From Neoceratodus forsteri (Eukaryota; Chordata; Ceratodontiformes; Ceratodontidae): DNA of 64,000 bases. A program made the translations under genes and the position numbers. Below are positions 1 through 11,736 of the stretch, piece by piece. Every line of letters begins with the position of its first letter. Positions within the stretch are counted from its first letter, which is position 1. Location: NCBI GenBank assembly GCA_016271365.2, contig CM057458.1, forward strand, positions 203,394,501 to 203,458,500, written 5' to 3'. The notes below the pieces were generated by a model. It had not been told where the DNA came from and did not search any database. It worked only from the letters and a program-made list of their open reading frames with translations.

Positions 1-2706
1 CTGCTCTCCCACTTCTGATTAACAGTCATTGGGGGCTGTTGCCACCAGCCGTGTTGTGGATTTTTATGTTGGTCCCCTAGGGAGCCAACTGATCCTCTTC
101 CCCATGGATCCATGATGGGTGTTCGACAAAATGTTTGTTGAATGCCCCAACAGTGAAACCAGCAGGTCGGCCACATTTTGGAGTCAGCTGCCAGTTTCCA
201 GTGCCAGTAAGTGTTTTCTTCGGGGGGATTCAGGATTATTAACTCCTAGTCAGAGCTGATTTAGGGGGGGATGCAGGACCACCGAGAGACAGCACCGGGT
301 TCCAGCGGGTTCCCTACAGTGACATGGCACTGTAGTCTCTGTAGGGGATCTCACTGTCAAAATGTCACTGTCGGGTGGGTAACCGCTTGCCCACTAATCC
401 TGCCCCTCACAGGAATTATACGGGCTGCCCATGATTTGTAACAGACTTCACTTTCACAAGCTGAAGTGCAGGCAGATATATGGAAATGAACTCCCAAGTT
501 CAGCTGTCCTAAATTCAACCAATATCTATAAAAAAAGCTGTCCATAGCCATCATAAACCAGTGTGCAGAGCAATGCATGGTGTGACATGATCAAGTGGCC
601 ATGCACAAGTGTTTTTTTCTCTTGCCGTCCTCAGTGAGGGACAGAGCTTAAAGAAATATAGGAAATCATGATAATTGTGAGTTTCTTGTCTCTCTGACTC
701 TTAAATATCCCCTGTTTTGTGTTTTGAGACTCCAAATTGTGGAGTTTTAAGACAATCTGGATGGTGTCAGGTTTCCTGTCTGCTGTGTTTTTGTCCTCTT
801 CTCTTTCTCTGTGGCCATGCACTCTCACATGATGTAATGGACTCCCTGCTTCAATTTCACACAGCTCTGAAACCCCAGAAATGAAAAATCCAGGGAGATG
901 GGGGGGGTGACAAAACTTGCAGCATATCCTCAATGATGGGGAGTGGGATCAACAGGTGCACAAAGTAGTGTGCAGTGAGAAGGGGCTGTATCCATGAATA
1001 TATTCACCACTTGCAGAATGCCCCTTGACCTCACCAGAAAAGAAGGCAGTAGACCCCTGTGAGGTGCATCATGCAAATGCCAGATGGGGAACCTCTATCC
1101 AGCAGTGGCTAGTGAACCAGTAACATGAGGGCAGGGGGGACGATGGGCTATTGTGGCAGGTTTATAGATAGCCATGCACAACTAATTTCAGTGCAGAGGA
1201 GACAGCAGCAATTGCCACCAAGAACTGATGTAATTATTGGATGCTGTTTAAGTCCTGAGCACTGAGGAGAATGCCAGACCACAAGCAGGTGGTGTGGGAA
1301 GCCATACCGGCCACTGTCAGTGTGGCCAGTAATACCCCCCACTACCATCACTGTTGTAAAGCACATGGAACGGTGTGATCTCTGTGGCATAGTTAAGAAA
1401 AGGCAGTCCCTCCACCACCAGACCTACCAGTGCACTGGGGGTTGGGGGATGCCAGAGCTGAATCCAGTGGAAAATAATATAGAAACAGAATCTGTTGACA
1501 AATAAGGACATCCTAACTGTTACCAACTTTGCCACTCCTTCTCTCTCTTTATTCCAAATAACACAATACACACCTGACACATATACCATACAAGAAAACA
1601 TTTGACATTGTCAAATACTTGTTTTGTTGTGCTCTTAAAGCATGCAGGTTATACGATTTCTTCATAGTCTGGTGCATGTGTGTGGCTGCCTGTTGATGCA
1701 TATGTTAAAGAGGGTTAGAATCATGTAAACTCTACTACCAATCCCCAAAACACAAATATGATGCATCCAGATGTCATTTAATGAATGACTGACTTCATGG
1801 ATTCAAAATGAGTCAAATGGTCAAACCCAGTGCTCCATGAAGGCACCTGCTACAGCTGAGAACTTGCCTTCCCTGCTTAAGACACATATACTCAAATACA
1901 ATTCCACAGATAGTTTCCTCCAAGTAAAAAATTCTCATGCACTAGCTCCCAAGCCGCTACTAGGCATAACACTTCAAGATCGCTGCTTAATTAAAATTAT
2001 CAGAGTGTGCTTTAGAGGATTGCCTAACTCTAAAAAGGAATAGGAGGGGCACTTGCAGTATCCCATTGAGAAAGATCTCTAGCTTAATAGGAAATTTTGA
2101 GCTCAGCAGAAACTGAAAGGTGCCATGGGAGTTAGCTCAGGGTAACCACTGCAACAAGCAGATAGATGAAGTCTCTGTGAGAGCAAGACTGCACTACCTC
2201 ATGAGACACAAAATACAATATTTGCCAAAAAGATGTCTGTTTTTTCTAAAATAAGTATTTTAAAGTAGGGATCACTTCACAAGTTCTGGATAGTGTAGGA
2301 ATGACACCTTTTGCAACTGAGTGACACCTCTTTACTGGTTTTATTTGACATATTGTAGGAGAGGTGCAAGACTAGTACTAAGAGACTTGTACAATTACAA
2401 ATTCAGCTCATTTTTCTGGGGTAACAATTTGATTGGGCCTGCCCCAGTGGGGTCCCCAATTACTATGCTTCTGCACCCCAACCATAAAGAGCTCCATCTG
2501 TGTGCCCTCAGCTTGGAAATTAATTTTTATACACTTAACAATGGTGCAAGGGTCTAATTTCAACAGCTCCTGCTCAGTAGAAGTCTTTCTGTACTAATTT
2601 CCTTTTAACCCAGTGGCTGATACAGAACCAATCCCACCTTCAAGTGTAAAATCTCTAATCCAAGACATTTGCATATGGCAGTAGCATGAAAGCACCTGTT
2701 TTAAAT
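1..2706. other. No recognisable gene or element
   Basis: The open frames here are under about 100 codons and do not resemble a known domain. There is a small inverted repeat near 1,310-1,327 (GGCCACTG facing CAGTGTGGCC). No tandem repeat, LINE motif or convincing exon was seen. It may be ordinary intergenic or intronic sequence. Confidence 0.5.
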
Positions 2707-3295
2707 CAGCACTAACAGCCCAACACTCAAGTGTGGGGCTGGTCCAAATGTGCACTTTGTGTACAATTTTTTTTTCACTTAAAGTTTACTGCAGTAGAGT
2801 AGGTTGCATCAGGCTGATTCTACTGACTTCCAAGCTGACATTTTCTGTAACTAGAAATCTCAGAATCCACTGCAGCTGACATCAGAGCAGGGCTGCAGTA
2901 GTGGAATAGTCAATAACCTTAAGTGCATGGTAGAATTTTCATAAGCTCTGGTCTATTCTTTGCTGGTTTCATTGACCTCCAAGAGCTACGTACGGTACTG
3001 TCACAGAGGACTGTACATAGCCCTGGGAGAACAGAAGGACAAACAAACATCTGATTTGAGCTATAAAAACGTTAACGCACACCATAGGCTATTGAATCAC
3101 GCCCTGCTGAAGCCCTGCTCTGATGTTAGCTGCAGGGGTTTCTGGGATTTCTGGTTAAGAGAATTACAGCTTGGAAGTCAGCAGAATCAGCATGTAATCT
3201 ACTATACTACAGTAAACATCAAGTAAAAAAAAGCTTTGCACACAAAGTTCAAATTGGGACCAACCCCACACTTGGGTGTGGGGATGATAGTGTTG
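2707..3295. mobile_element. Foldback element 1, long terminal inverted repeats
   Basis: The left arm, from 2,707 to about 2,892, is an imperfect reverse complement of about 3,112-3,295. The outer ends read CAGCACTA and TAGTGTTG. Matching inner blocks include AAGTGTGGGGCTGGTCC against GGGACCAACCCCACACTT, and AGCAGGGCT against AGCCCTGCT. Arms of about 185 bp flank a loop of about 220 bp that has no coding capacity. This fits a non-autonomous DNA transposon of foldback or MITE type. The superfamily is not determined because no clear target-site duplication is visible, although CCTGTT occurs just outside both ends. Confidence 0.7.
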
Positions 3296-3475
3296 CCTGT
3301 TCCCTTTTAAGAGTGCTGGTTAATAATTTTTCAAGTATGGTAACTGAATGCATTGCACTAGGAGAGGCAGTGGGTGGCATGAGTGGGGGCATGAGCAGCT
3401 GGACAAGGATAGAATTCAAATAAAGAGGGTTTGATGCCCCATCTGGGGTGGGGTGAGGTAAAGTGGCACCCATAA

Positions 3476-4060
3476 GAAGGGCCTGTAGTTGAAACTTCTC
3501 CAAACATCCACAAGGGAGACCCACAAAAGAGTGGCAAGGGACACCACAGGGGAAAGAAACAGCTTCTGATAGGGGACTCAGTTGTTAGGGGTGTAGACCT
3601 GGGGAAGGGAGAAGAGAGGGAAGTAAGGTGCCTGCCTGGTGCCATGGCTTGGAGGGACAGGAAGCGAATCCTCAGGATTGCAGAAGCAGCATCACAGGAG
3701 AGGAAACAAGATATCATTGTCCACCTTGGGACAAATGACCTAGCTAGGCATGAGATCAGTGCAGTGCAGGATGAATTTGTGGAGTTTGGGAGGGGCCTCA
3801 TACAGGAAGCAAGCATGGTAACCTTCTCAGAGGTGCTGCCAGTCTATGGCAGGGGTGAGGCTAGGGTACAGCACACCATGCAGTTTAATGAATGGTTGCA
3901 AAACTGGTGCAGAGCACAGGGCTTTGGCTTCATTGGGGACTGGGGGTCCACCTGGAGAGATGAAGGTCAATACTGGTATGATGGTCTGCATCTGTCCAGG
4001 AAGGGAATCACGCTCCTAGTTGACAGGTTTAAAGGCACCCTTGGCAAGCTTTTAAACTAG
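3476..4060 (+). CDS. LINE ORF1 remnant: SGNH/GDSL esterase-like domain
   Basis: This is an open frame of about 194 codons bounded by a stop at 3,473 and the terminal stop at 4,058. It carries the three SGNH-hydrolase blocks: LLIGDSVVRG with the nucleophile serine codon at 3,578; HLGTNDLAR with GTND at 3,728-3,739; and YDGLHLSRKG with the D-x-x-H pair at 3,980-3,991. Esterase-like domains are known in ORF1 proteins of CR1 and some L2 retrotransposons, where they are thought to help the ribonucleoprotein interact with nucleic acid or membranes. The catalytic Ser, Asp and His are all kept although ORF2 is broken. The first ATG in the frame (3,644) lies after the GDS block, so the original start is lost or further upstream. 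Confidence 0.8.
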   Translation, partial: EGPVVETSPNIHKGDPQKSGKGHHRGKKQLLIGDSVVRGVDLGKGEEREVRCLPGAMAWRDRKRILRIAEAASQERKQDIIVHLGTNDLARHEISAVQDEFVEFGRGLIQEASMVTFSEVLPVYGRGEARVQHTMQFNEWLQNWCRAQGFGFIGDWGSTWRDEGQYWYDGLHLSRKGITLLVDRFKGTLGKLLN

Positions 4061-4261
4061 CCAAGGGGGGAGGTGCTGTTAGGAAACAGGAAAGTTCAAG
4101 CCTCCCCCCATAAAACATGGCAGGCAGTAGGGTAAACACTGAGGTACAGAGCTTGACAGAGGGCAGGACGGGGCAAATGGAAAAATGGACAAGGGCAATA
4201 AGAGCAGGGAAGGGGTAAGAAAGGATAAAGCCAACATTAAATGGAGGGCAATGAGTACCAA

Positions 4262-5258
4262 TTCCCGTAGTCTTGAAACAAGCTTCCAGAGCTAGTAGCC
4301 CTGATGGAAGAGGAACACTTGGATATTGTGGCAGTCACAGAAACATGGTACATGGAGAACCATGACTGGGATGTCAACATACCAGGACACAATCTACAGA
4401 AGGGACAGGAAGGGTAAAAGAGGAGGTGGAGTAGCTCTCTACATAAGGGAAGGGATCAAAGCTACAGAACTAAAAAGTAAAGGGGGGAGGACAAGAGGAA
4501 CTCTGGGTCACCTTGGAGACAGGGAATGGCATCACAATCCGCACAAGGGTTGTATACATACCCCTGTCTCAAGGGGAGGAAATAGACAAGAAAATGATAG
4601 AGGACATTCTCAAAATGGCTGAAAAAGGGGAGATACTGTTGATGGGGGACCTGAATATGCCAGATGTTAACTGGGCGACATGGACTGCAGCCACATCAAA
4701 GAGCAGGGTCATTCTCGATGCCCTACAGGGAGCACGCCTTAGACAGCTAGTGGTGGAACCCACTCGGGAGGGAGGGAGCAATATTAGACCTGGTACTATC
4801 AAATGGAGAAAGGATCACAAACTTAGAAGTCAGTAGACATATGGGGGAACAAGCGACCACTGCACAGTGTGCTTCACAATAAACACAACCATGGAGACAA
4901 GCCATACAAAGACAAGGATACTGGACTTTAGAAGGGCTGACTTTGGCATAATGGGTGAATACCTGAGGAATGCATTAGCAAATGGCCAAAAAGGAGGGTG
5001 GAAGAACAATGGAGAAAAATCAAAACTGCCTTCATGGAGGCAACAAGCCTTTGTGTGAAACAAATAAAGAAAACAAAGCAGAATAAAAAAACACTATGGC
5101 TCTCAAAAGAGGTGTCAGGGAAGGTTAAGGAGAAAAAGGCTGCATTCAAAAAGTATAAGGAATCACAGACGCAGCACGACAGGGAACTGTATCAATTAAA
5201 GCAGAAAGAAGTGGGGAAGCAGTCAGAAAAGCAAAGGCCCAAACCGAGGAAAAGATAG
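4262..5258 (+). pseudogene. LINE ORF2 5' part: APE-type endonuclease, frameshifted
   Basis: Endonuclease motifs appear in order but in different frames: a SRSLE-like N-terminal motif near 4,268, VAVTETW near 4,330, GGGVALYIREG near 4,425, GDLNMPDVNW from 4,645, and a decayed SDH region near 4,850. The asparagine, glutamate and aspartate positions expected of an apurinic-like endonuclease can be recognised. At least three frame changes separate the pieces (near 4,390, 4,510 and 4,800), so no active enzyme is encoded. The following stretch, to 5,258, encodes the lysine-rich linker that joins endonuclease to RT in CR1 LINEs. Confidence 0.8.
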
Positions 5259-5299
5259 TCAACTCAGTTAAGAAGTGGGATAAAACCTTTTATAGGTAC

Positions 5300-6575
5300 A
5301 TTAGGGAGCATAGAAAGGTTAAGGAAGGGATAGTGAAGATTAATAAAGGAGAGGGGAGGTGGGCAGAGGGAGACAGTGAAAAGGCAGAGATACTGAGTGA
5401 ATACTTTTGCTCAGTATTCACAAATGAAGAAGAGGAGGAGTTACCTAAACCAAACAGTAGAAGCACTCTGGATAGTGGGGTTGACACCAGTCCATTTACA
5501 GAAGAAAGAGAACTGAAAGAACTCCTAAAACTCAAGGTGGACAAAGCAACGGGGCCTGACAGGATTCACCTTAGAATCCTAAAAGAGCTAAGGGAGGACA
5601 TAGTGACACCACTAACCACACTTTTTAACAAATAATGGGAAGATGGGGTGGTACCTGAGGACTGGAGGAGGGCAGATGTGATTCCCCTTCACAAAAATGG
5701 GAGCAAGGCAGAAGCAGGAAACTACAGACCTGTTAGTTTGACCTCAGTGGTGGGGAAAATGATGGAATCACTTCTGAAAGAAAGAATTGTTGAGTACCTA
5801 GAGGCCAGCGGGGCACAGGACCCAAAGCAGCATGGATTCACAGCAGGAAGGTCATGTCAGATGAATCTAATCGATTTCTTTGACTGGATGACCAAAGTAA
5901 CAGACCAGGAAGGGGCTGTGGATATGGCCTACCTAGACTTTAGCAAGGTATTTGACACAGTCTCACACAAAAGATTAATAATCAAGTTAGCCAGCCTGGG
6001 AGTGGGTCCCAGGGTGGTAGCCTGGGTAGCAAACTGGCTGCACAACAGGACACAGAAGAATGGAATGGAATGGAACACATTCTGAAGAAAGTGGGGTTAC
6101 TAGTGGAGTACCTCAGGGCTCAGTACTGGGTCCAGTCCTCTTTAACGTCTTTATAGGTGACATTGCGAAGGGTCTGGAAGGAAAGGTATGCCTCTTTTCA
6201 GATGACACAAAGATCTGTAACAGAGTTGATACACAAGGGGGGTTAGAAAGGATGAGAAGGGACTTGGCAAGGTTGGAGGAATGGTCAGACATATGGCAAC
6301 TTAGATTCAATGCAAAGAAGTGCAAAGTAATGCACCTGGGAAATAAAAATCCATGAGAAGAGTACACAATAGCAGGGAGGTACTAACGACAACAATAATG
6401 GAAAGGGATCTGGGTGTAGTCATATCAGATGACCTAAAGGTGGGTAAGCAATGTGAGAAGTCAGTAAGGAGAGCCAGGGGGATACTGGGATGCATAGGGA
6501 GGGGCATCACAAGTAGAAAAAGGGAAGTGGTTATCCCTCTATACAGACAGCTCGTGAGACCCCATCTGGAGTAAT
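5300..6575 (+). pseudogene. LINE ORF2 3' part: reverse transcriptase, broken
   Basis: Three successive open segments cover the RT: 5,333-5,635, 5,648-6,085 and 6,060-6,356. Motifs in order are ATGPDRIH, VPEDWRRADVIPLHK, NYRPVSLTS, KQHGFTAGRSC, AYLDFSKVFDTVSH, GVPQGSVLGP and FSDDTKIC (6,195 onward). The catalytic Asp pair remains, but the residue before it is Ser where FADD is usual. One stop (TAA near 5,633) and a frameshift near 6,065 interrupt the frame. The next open segment (6,353-6,574) carries GILGCIGRGI and the RPHLE block. Further 3' sequence to about 6,990 is recognisable only in fragments. Confidence 0.85.
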
Positions 6576-7121
6576 GCGTGCAGTTTTGAAGACCTCATCT
6601 ACGCAAGGACATAGACAGGATGGAAGCAGTCCAGAGTAGGGTGACTAAAATGGTGCAGGGTCTACATCAGAAACCATATGAAGAGAGACTGAGAGAGCTT
6701 AATATGTATACCCTTGATGAAAGGAAGGACAGGGGACATGATAGAAACTTTTAAGTACCTCAAGGAATCAACAAAGTCCAGGAGGGTAGCATCTTTCAGA
6801 AAAAGAGATGTGTAAGAACAAGGGGGCACAATTTAAAGTTAGAGGGGGGACGGCTCAGGGGTAATGTAAGGAAATTCTTTTTCACGGAGAGAGTGATGGA
6901 TGCATGGAACTGCCTTCCTGGAGAGGTTGTGGGGTCTAAAACAGTGGGTGAATTCAAACATGCATGGGACAAACAAAAGGCAATTATAGTGGGGGGTTGC
7001 AGGAAGTAGGCTGTTGATTAACTAGAATCTGCAGCTTATCCAATAGGTAGAGAAATGAGCAGACTGGGTGGGCCAAGTGGTCCTTATCTGCCGTCAAAGT
7101 CTATGTTTCTATGTTTCTAGG

Positions 7122-7639
7122 GTATAGAGAATGTTACCCATAGCACCCACTGATGGCATAGAAATTAAAGCTTTTAGTTTAGGGGACTATAATGATAGTT
7201 TCCAAAGAGGATACCCAAAATTATCACCACTAGGGAAAATGGCATGGAGGTTACAGTCTTCCAGCTATTGGGGGGGAGGGGGAGCCCATAGCCATGATCC
7301 AAGAAAGCATAGAAATGTGGAGCCCTCCTGGGAAATGTAGCCAAAATGAAGGCCGTCTGTGAGCATGGTTTTCAAAGCATTGGTATGTGTGCTGGCAGAA
7401 TCAAGAAAAAGTTGGAAACTGTTTCATTAATTAGACGTTAAATAATAAATGACTCACACATTCAATCTTTTCAGATTCAGTCCCCAAGAGAAAACCATAT
7501 CTGAACTTGCACTAGATTAGGTCAAACCAAAAACAAGTCCATCAAATGTGCCAAGTCTATCTGAAGAGTATGCCATATCCGTCCATGCCTAGCGAAAAAG
7601 GGCTCAAGTGTTATTATTTTCTTTTTTAGAATTTAATAG
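7122..7639. other. Nothing recognised
   Basis: This spacer lies between the LINE 3' end and a MIR-type SINE. No motif, repeat or convincing ORF was found apart from a G-run near 7,270. Confidence 0.4.
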
Positions 7640-7800
7640 CCGAACTGAGATGCAAATCCCTGTTTTCAGGAGTGTCTTGCTTCTCCTGAAGAACAAAGTA
7701 TAAACAGGTCAAATGACTTGCTCAGGGTCACACAGTAAGTGCCTCTGCTGGGATTTGAAGATAATGAAGCATAGCCTGATTCAGAGTTAAATCACTTCAA
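7640..7800 (-). mobile_element. MIR-type (core) SINE fragment
   Basis: The stretch reading CAAATGACTTGCTCAGGGTCACACAG... followed by GGGATTTGAA (7,709-7,758) matches the conserved core of the vertebrate MIR SINE read on the minus strand. In MIR the core joins a tRNA-derived head to a LINE-derived tail. A second copy of the same core is at 52,923-53,140. The ends are too eroded to place precisely, and no target duplication was found. Confidence 0.65.
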
Positions 7801-8709
7801 AAACCTACATCAGTTTCTGGCTGATCAGCTGCTCATATAAACCAGCTCCAAACATAACTGTAATGCTGTTGTTTTTGTCTGGCATGGAGACATCAGCCTC
7901 GCACTTAAGAACTGTGAGTGCATTCTGAAGAAAGCTATTAAAAACTTGATATCACACTTCCCAGTATATCAGTGAGAAGCACAGTGTGGGGGAGTGTGTA
8001 CTCAGCTAAATCATCTCCTGTAGCACATAATTAATCACCTTGCCCTGTGGCATCAGTGTCTATGAACACTACATGGGGAGATTTATTTTTCTTGTACCTG
8101 ATGAATTTTGCTAACAAAATTACACAGACCAAGGAGAAAAGTAAATGGAATAATACAAAGATGAGAAAAGTCCAAACTGAGTGCCAATAAAAGTCATCCC
8201 ACTTCAGTCACTATAGTCCCTCTGTTCAGTTACCTCACATAAGTAAACGAAATGGATAACAATGAAATCTCCAGTAGGTGCAGAGACAGCCAAGTACACT
8301 GCAGCAATAGAATATGGTGCAGGTCTCTAAAACAGTATGCCATGTGCACGAGAGTCTTAACAAAGATAGAATAAAGCCTCATAAAATTTACCAGGTAGAA
8401 AACATGACTCTAGTAAATTGCACTGTTGGGTGATGTGTCAGAGACCACGAGCACTATTGTCAGTTGCTGAAGTAAGTAGTTGCTGTTGCAGCTTTGCCAC
8501 ACCATTGTACTATTCATACGCACCTAGGGGTAACAGACCTTCCCTGCTTGCCATGACCCCTAAGTACTTTGCAGCTGTATGGGAAAGGGGGTTAGCTGTG
8601 ATGGAAATGGCCAACAAGGCCATTCTCAAATACTGGTGCCCATTGCTATCTGTGTCACAGCTGAAAGGCAGGTGATTGCAGTGCTGAAACTGTTCCAGCA
8701 GTGAAAGGG
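7801..8709. other. Nothing recognised
   Basis: No known repeat or coding domain was seen. The longest frame (8,418-8,675) is short and partly overlaps the foldback region that follows. Confidence 0.4.
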
Positions 8710-8988
8710 GATAGGAGAGATGGAAGCCCATCAAGATAGTGACTCCAGAATGGTGACATGTGAAAACAGCCCTGATACAGAGTGCAACCACTTATGGGTG
8801 ATCAACGGTTCTCCCCCCTCCCCAAGTTGCACCCCCCCCCGGAGTAGATATATATAGTAAGGGTGTGTGGGGGGAAAGCTCCCCCCAAACAGAGAGATCT
8901 CTGTGAGTGGCCGTGCTGTGATTCTGGGCTGTTTTCATGGGTCACCATTCTGGAGTTGCTATCTTGACATGGAACCAGGAGAGATAGA
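8710..8988. mobile_element. Foldback element 2
   Basis: The left arm (8,710-8,782) and the right arm (8,916-8,988) are imperfect reverse complements. For example GACTCCAGAATGGTGAC pairs with GTCACCATTCTGGAGTT, and TGAAAACAGCCC with GGGCTGTTTTCA. The loop holds C- and G-runs and a short TATATATA tract. Both arms may extend outwards weakly, so the true ends and target duplication are not set. This looks like a non-autonomous inverted-repeat element. Confidence 0.6.
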
Positions 8989-9889
8989 TGTGAACCATCA
9001 ATCCGTGAATCCATGGAAATAGGGCTAGCAAGGGCAATTGTTCCACTAAATGCCAGGGAGTGCTGTCAACTTGGTGTATAAGTGGGAGAACTATTGAACT
9101 AGAAGAGAGTATGCTGGAGGGCCATAAAAATTCAGCATCCCAGAAGCAGTCATAAAGTAAGGTAGGGGAGCACATGGGGAGAATCATCTGGGTGGTACTG
9201 CCCAACATCAAGAATGTGCACAGCATGGTGTACTGTAATGCTATGCTGTGCTGTGAGGCTTTATAAGTCACACTCCGGCATGTTATTGATGGCACACACA
9301 GTTTGCACTCACTAGTATCTGGATATCTGATAGGCATTGCAATATAGTCACATCAGGGCCCCCCTCCCCCCGTGACTATGTACTGCTTGTGTGTCAAGTA
9401 TAGATGGCTGGTTGTGCAAAACAAAAGACTGTTTGCCCCCATTTTGTGCCTCCACCATTTTGACAGAGAAGAAAGCCTCATGAATGGTAAAAAAAAAAAC
9501 TCCTCAGTAAAATACTAGCAACAGCTTAATCTGGTTCAATTTTAGTTGGTTTGCATTTGTATCCCACCAGTACAAGGCTGAAAATAAACAGGACTGACTA
9601 CCACTGTTTTCCCAGTCAACAAAAACTACATAAACAAGCCCTGGCCAGTGCCAACTGTTTGCTTTCTTTTATTTGCTGTGGAGTTGTTGGGCATAGGTAG
9701 CGCAGCAGTTAAAGTTAACAAATTTATTACACAAGTTATAACAGTGAAATTGTCCTGCATGGGAAATGAAAAGGTTCACACAGAATGTTGCTGTTTTCTT
9801 ATACTGTGACCCTGACTTTTTAAGATACAGTACTATTTTATTTCTCAAGGATAGCAACACGAAAAGTGTATTTTATCAAATGTCACTAA
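8989..9889. other. Nothing recognised
   Basis: No coding motifs or clear repeats were found. There are homopolymer runs (C near 9,360, A near 9,490). Confidence 0.4.
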
Positions 9890-10037
9890 AATATGTTTTT
9901 GCGATTTAACTGCAAAAATTGGTTTTGGAGGGGGATTTGAAAATTACACCTGCCATGCTCATGAGATGGGGTAAAAAATGAGTGTGTTGAAAATGTAGGT
10001 TCAAAAAGCAAAAATAAATTGCAGTGTTATGAGTAAA
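9890..10037. repeat. Palindromic satellite, partial unit a
   Basis: This is the second half of a satellite unit: GGTTTTGGAGGGGGATTTGAAAA..., then ACACCTGCCATGCTCATGAG, then a GTTGAAAATGTAGG block, then GTTATGAGTAAAG. The order and spacing match the pieces at 15,096-15,170, 19,905-20,010 and 20,690-20,790. It stops at 10,037 where the family A LINE region begins, and the next expected satellite bases resume at 14,903. Confidence 0.7.
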
Positions 10038-10884
10038 GAAAGGTGGCAGCCTTCACCCGACAAGAGGGGACTAGCTCACTAGGCACAAGTTAGTTAAACT
10101 GGCTGTGGGACACTGAGGCTAGAGGAACCATAGTAAAGTGAGTGAGGGAGGAGAACCTAGCTAGTGCTTCTGCTGTACTGCAGGCTGGTAGCATTAAGAT
10201 GGGTAAAACCATGGCAGCGTTTTAAAAAGGAGTAGAGGAAGAGGCAAAAGAGGGAAGTCTCTCAGGGTCTGCAAGCAATAGGAAAAATAAGAGGGTAAGG
10301 AGAATTGAAGGAATGCAGGTGTAGGATCACAAAACAGCGAAAGAGAGTCTGGAACTGGTTGGAAGGTAGTCTGCCTCAATGCCAGGAGTCTGGGCAATAA
10401 AATCAATTAGCTCCAGGCATTGGGAGTAGACAATGAGGTGGGCCTCATAACCATCACAGAAATTTGGGCCACAGAGAAAAATGACAGGGACTTGTCAGTC
10501 CCATGCTACACAATGTTTAAACAGGATAGAGGGAAAGGCAAAGGGGGGGGCATAGCCTTATATGTCAGGAAGGGGATATAGGCTGTGGAGAACTGACACA
10601 TCAGGGAAGCAAAGGAGAAACACAGTCACTGTGGGTTCACCTGATAGCACCCACATGCCAGAAAATATGGGTGGATGTGATCTACAGATCACCAGGATGG
10701 GGGAAGAGAGAAATAGGGAGCTCAATGAAGAGCTGTCAAGTGGTGTGAAGAAGAGGGAAGTGGTGGTTGTGGTGGGTGATCGAAAGCTACCAGATATCAA
10801 CTGGCAGATTCCAGTGGCCAGGTGCACCAGATGTCAGGCCCTAGTAGATACACTGCAAGACTGCCTGTTGGTGCAGCTAGTTAA

Positions 10885-11728
10885 AGTGATTTATTTAGTT
10901 TTGCCATTGCAAATGGGAGTAGTAACCTGTAGGAGTTGTGAATCAGTTTCCTAACATTAAAATTGCCAAAAAGCGCAGTTTTCCATGAAACAAATCCTTT
11001 TATTTTTGTGCTCTGCTTCATTTGTATAACCCTGTCCCTTTTTTTCTCAGTGATGCAACCCCCAACCATGACATCATGCAAGGGAAACAAGTTGTTTAAA
11101 GGGACACTGTCAGTTTTTAGTTTTAGAAAGAAAAAACAGCTATTTACTGTACCCACAATGCCTCACTATCTAAATTAGTATACAGGCCATTATATGTCTG
11201 TGGTAACTACAGGATTGGGAGACTACATCTCTCAGTAAAGAAATCTTGTCAGCTAGATGCTGTATGTACAATGCCTTGTCTGGAAAATAAACATTTGAGA
11301 GCTTATATTGTCAATATCACTACAGAAATACTGTACCTGACAGTAAGGAAATTGGTAGACAGCTTCATATTGTACCCACAATGCCTTGATATGTAAATCT
11401 TCATATTAGGTCCTATACTGCAGTCACCACTACCAAAATAAGAGACTGCACCTCTGACTAAGGAACATCTAAGTCAATGTTTTAATTTACCCAGAATTCC
11501 TTGTTGCTGCATGTAAAACATTGGCAGCTCCCTTGCAAGACATCATTCTGGAGGTGTGGCCACACAGAGAAAACTGAAGGGTGGGCAGAAACAAAGATCT
11601 GATAAAACATAAAAAAAATGACTATGAAAGTTTTTTTTTACAAAACAAATAGCAGTTTCAGCATCTGAAGCAAGGCTAGCAATGGCATACTATATGAAAA
11701 GACATTTGTGAAACTTCCATAAATCACT
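10885..11728. mobile_element. TTAA-target DNA transposon, non-autonomous (844 bp)
   Basis: TTAA at 10,881-10,884 and at 11,729-11,732 flanks a segment whose ends are perfect 10-bp inverted repeats, AGTGATTTAT and ATAAATCACT. Removing it with one TTAA rejoins the LINE frame as QLVKDPTRQE, a conserved endonuclease motif, so the insertion is exact. TTAA duplications are typical of the piggyBac and Kolobok superfamilies. The terminal bases do not decide which. There is no transposase. The interior holds a degenerate repeat of about 110 bp: CCACAATGCCT-like blocks occur near 11,152, 11,267, 11,371 and 11,489. A TTTAAAGGGACACTG motif at about 11,095 may mark a nested element. Confidence 0.85.
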
Positions 11729-11736
11729 TTAAGGAT

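Larger units (their letters stand above)
3296..7121 (+). mobile_element. Family A CR1-like LINE, copy 1, near full length
   Basis: Reading left to right the copy holds an SGNH-esterase ORF1 (3,476-4,060), an APE-type endonuclease (about 4,262-5,260), a reverse transcriptase (about 5,300-6,575), a decayed C-terminal region and a 3' end at about 7,090-7,121 made of repeated TATGTTTC. Chicken CR1 ends in a closely similar octamer repeat, ATTCTATG, which supports placing this family in the CR1 clade. ORF2 is broken by several frameshifts and stops, so the copy is inactive. The 5' boundary is uncertain. It abuts foldback element 1, and the first sequence that looks like the LINE is near 3,400. Confidence 0.9.

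Noticed and set aside
3644..4060. Host esterase gene
   Set aside because: The SGNH domain sits directly upstream of a CR1-type endonuclease and RT and recurs in two other LINE copies, so it is LINE ORF1.
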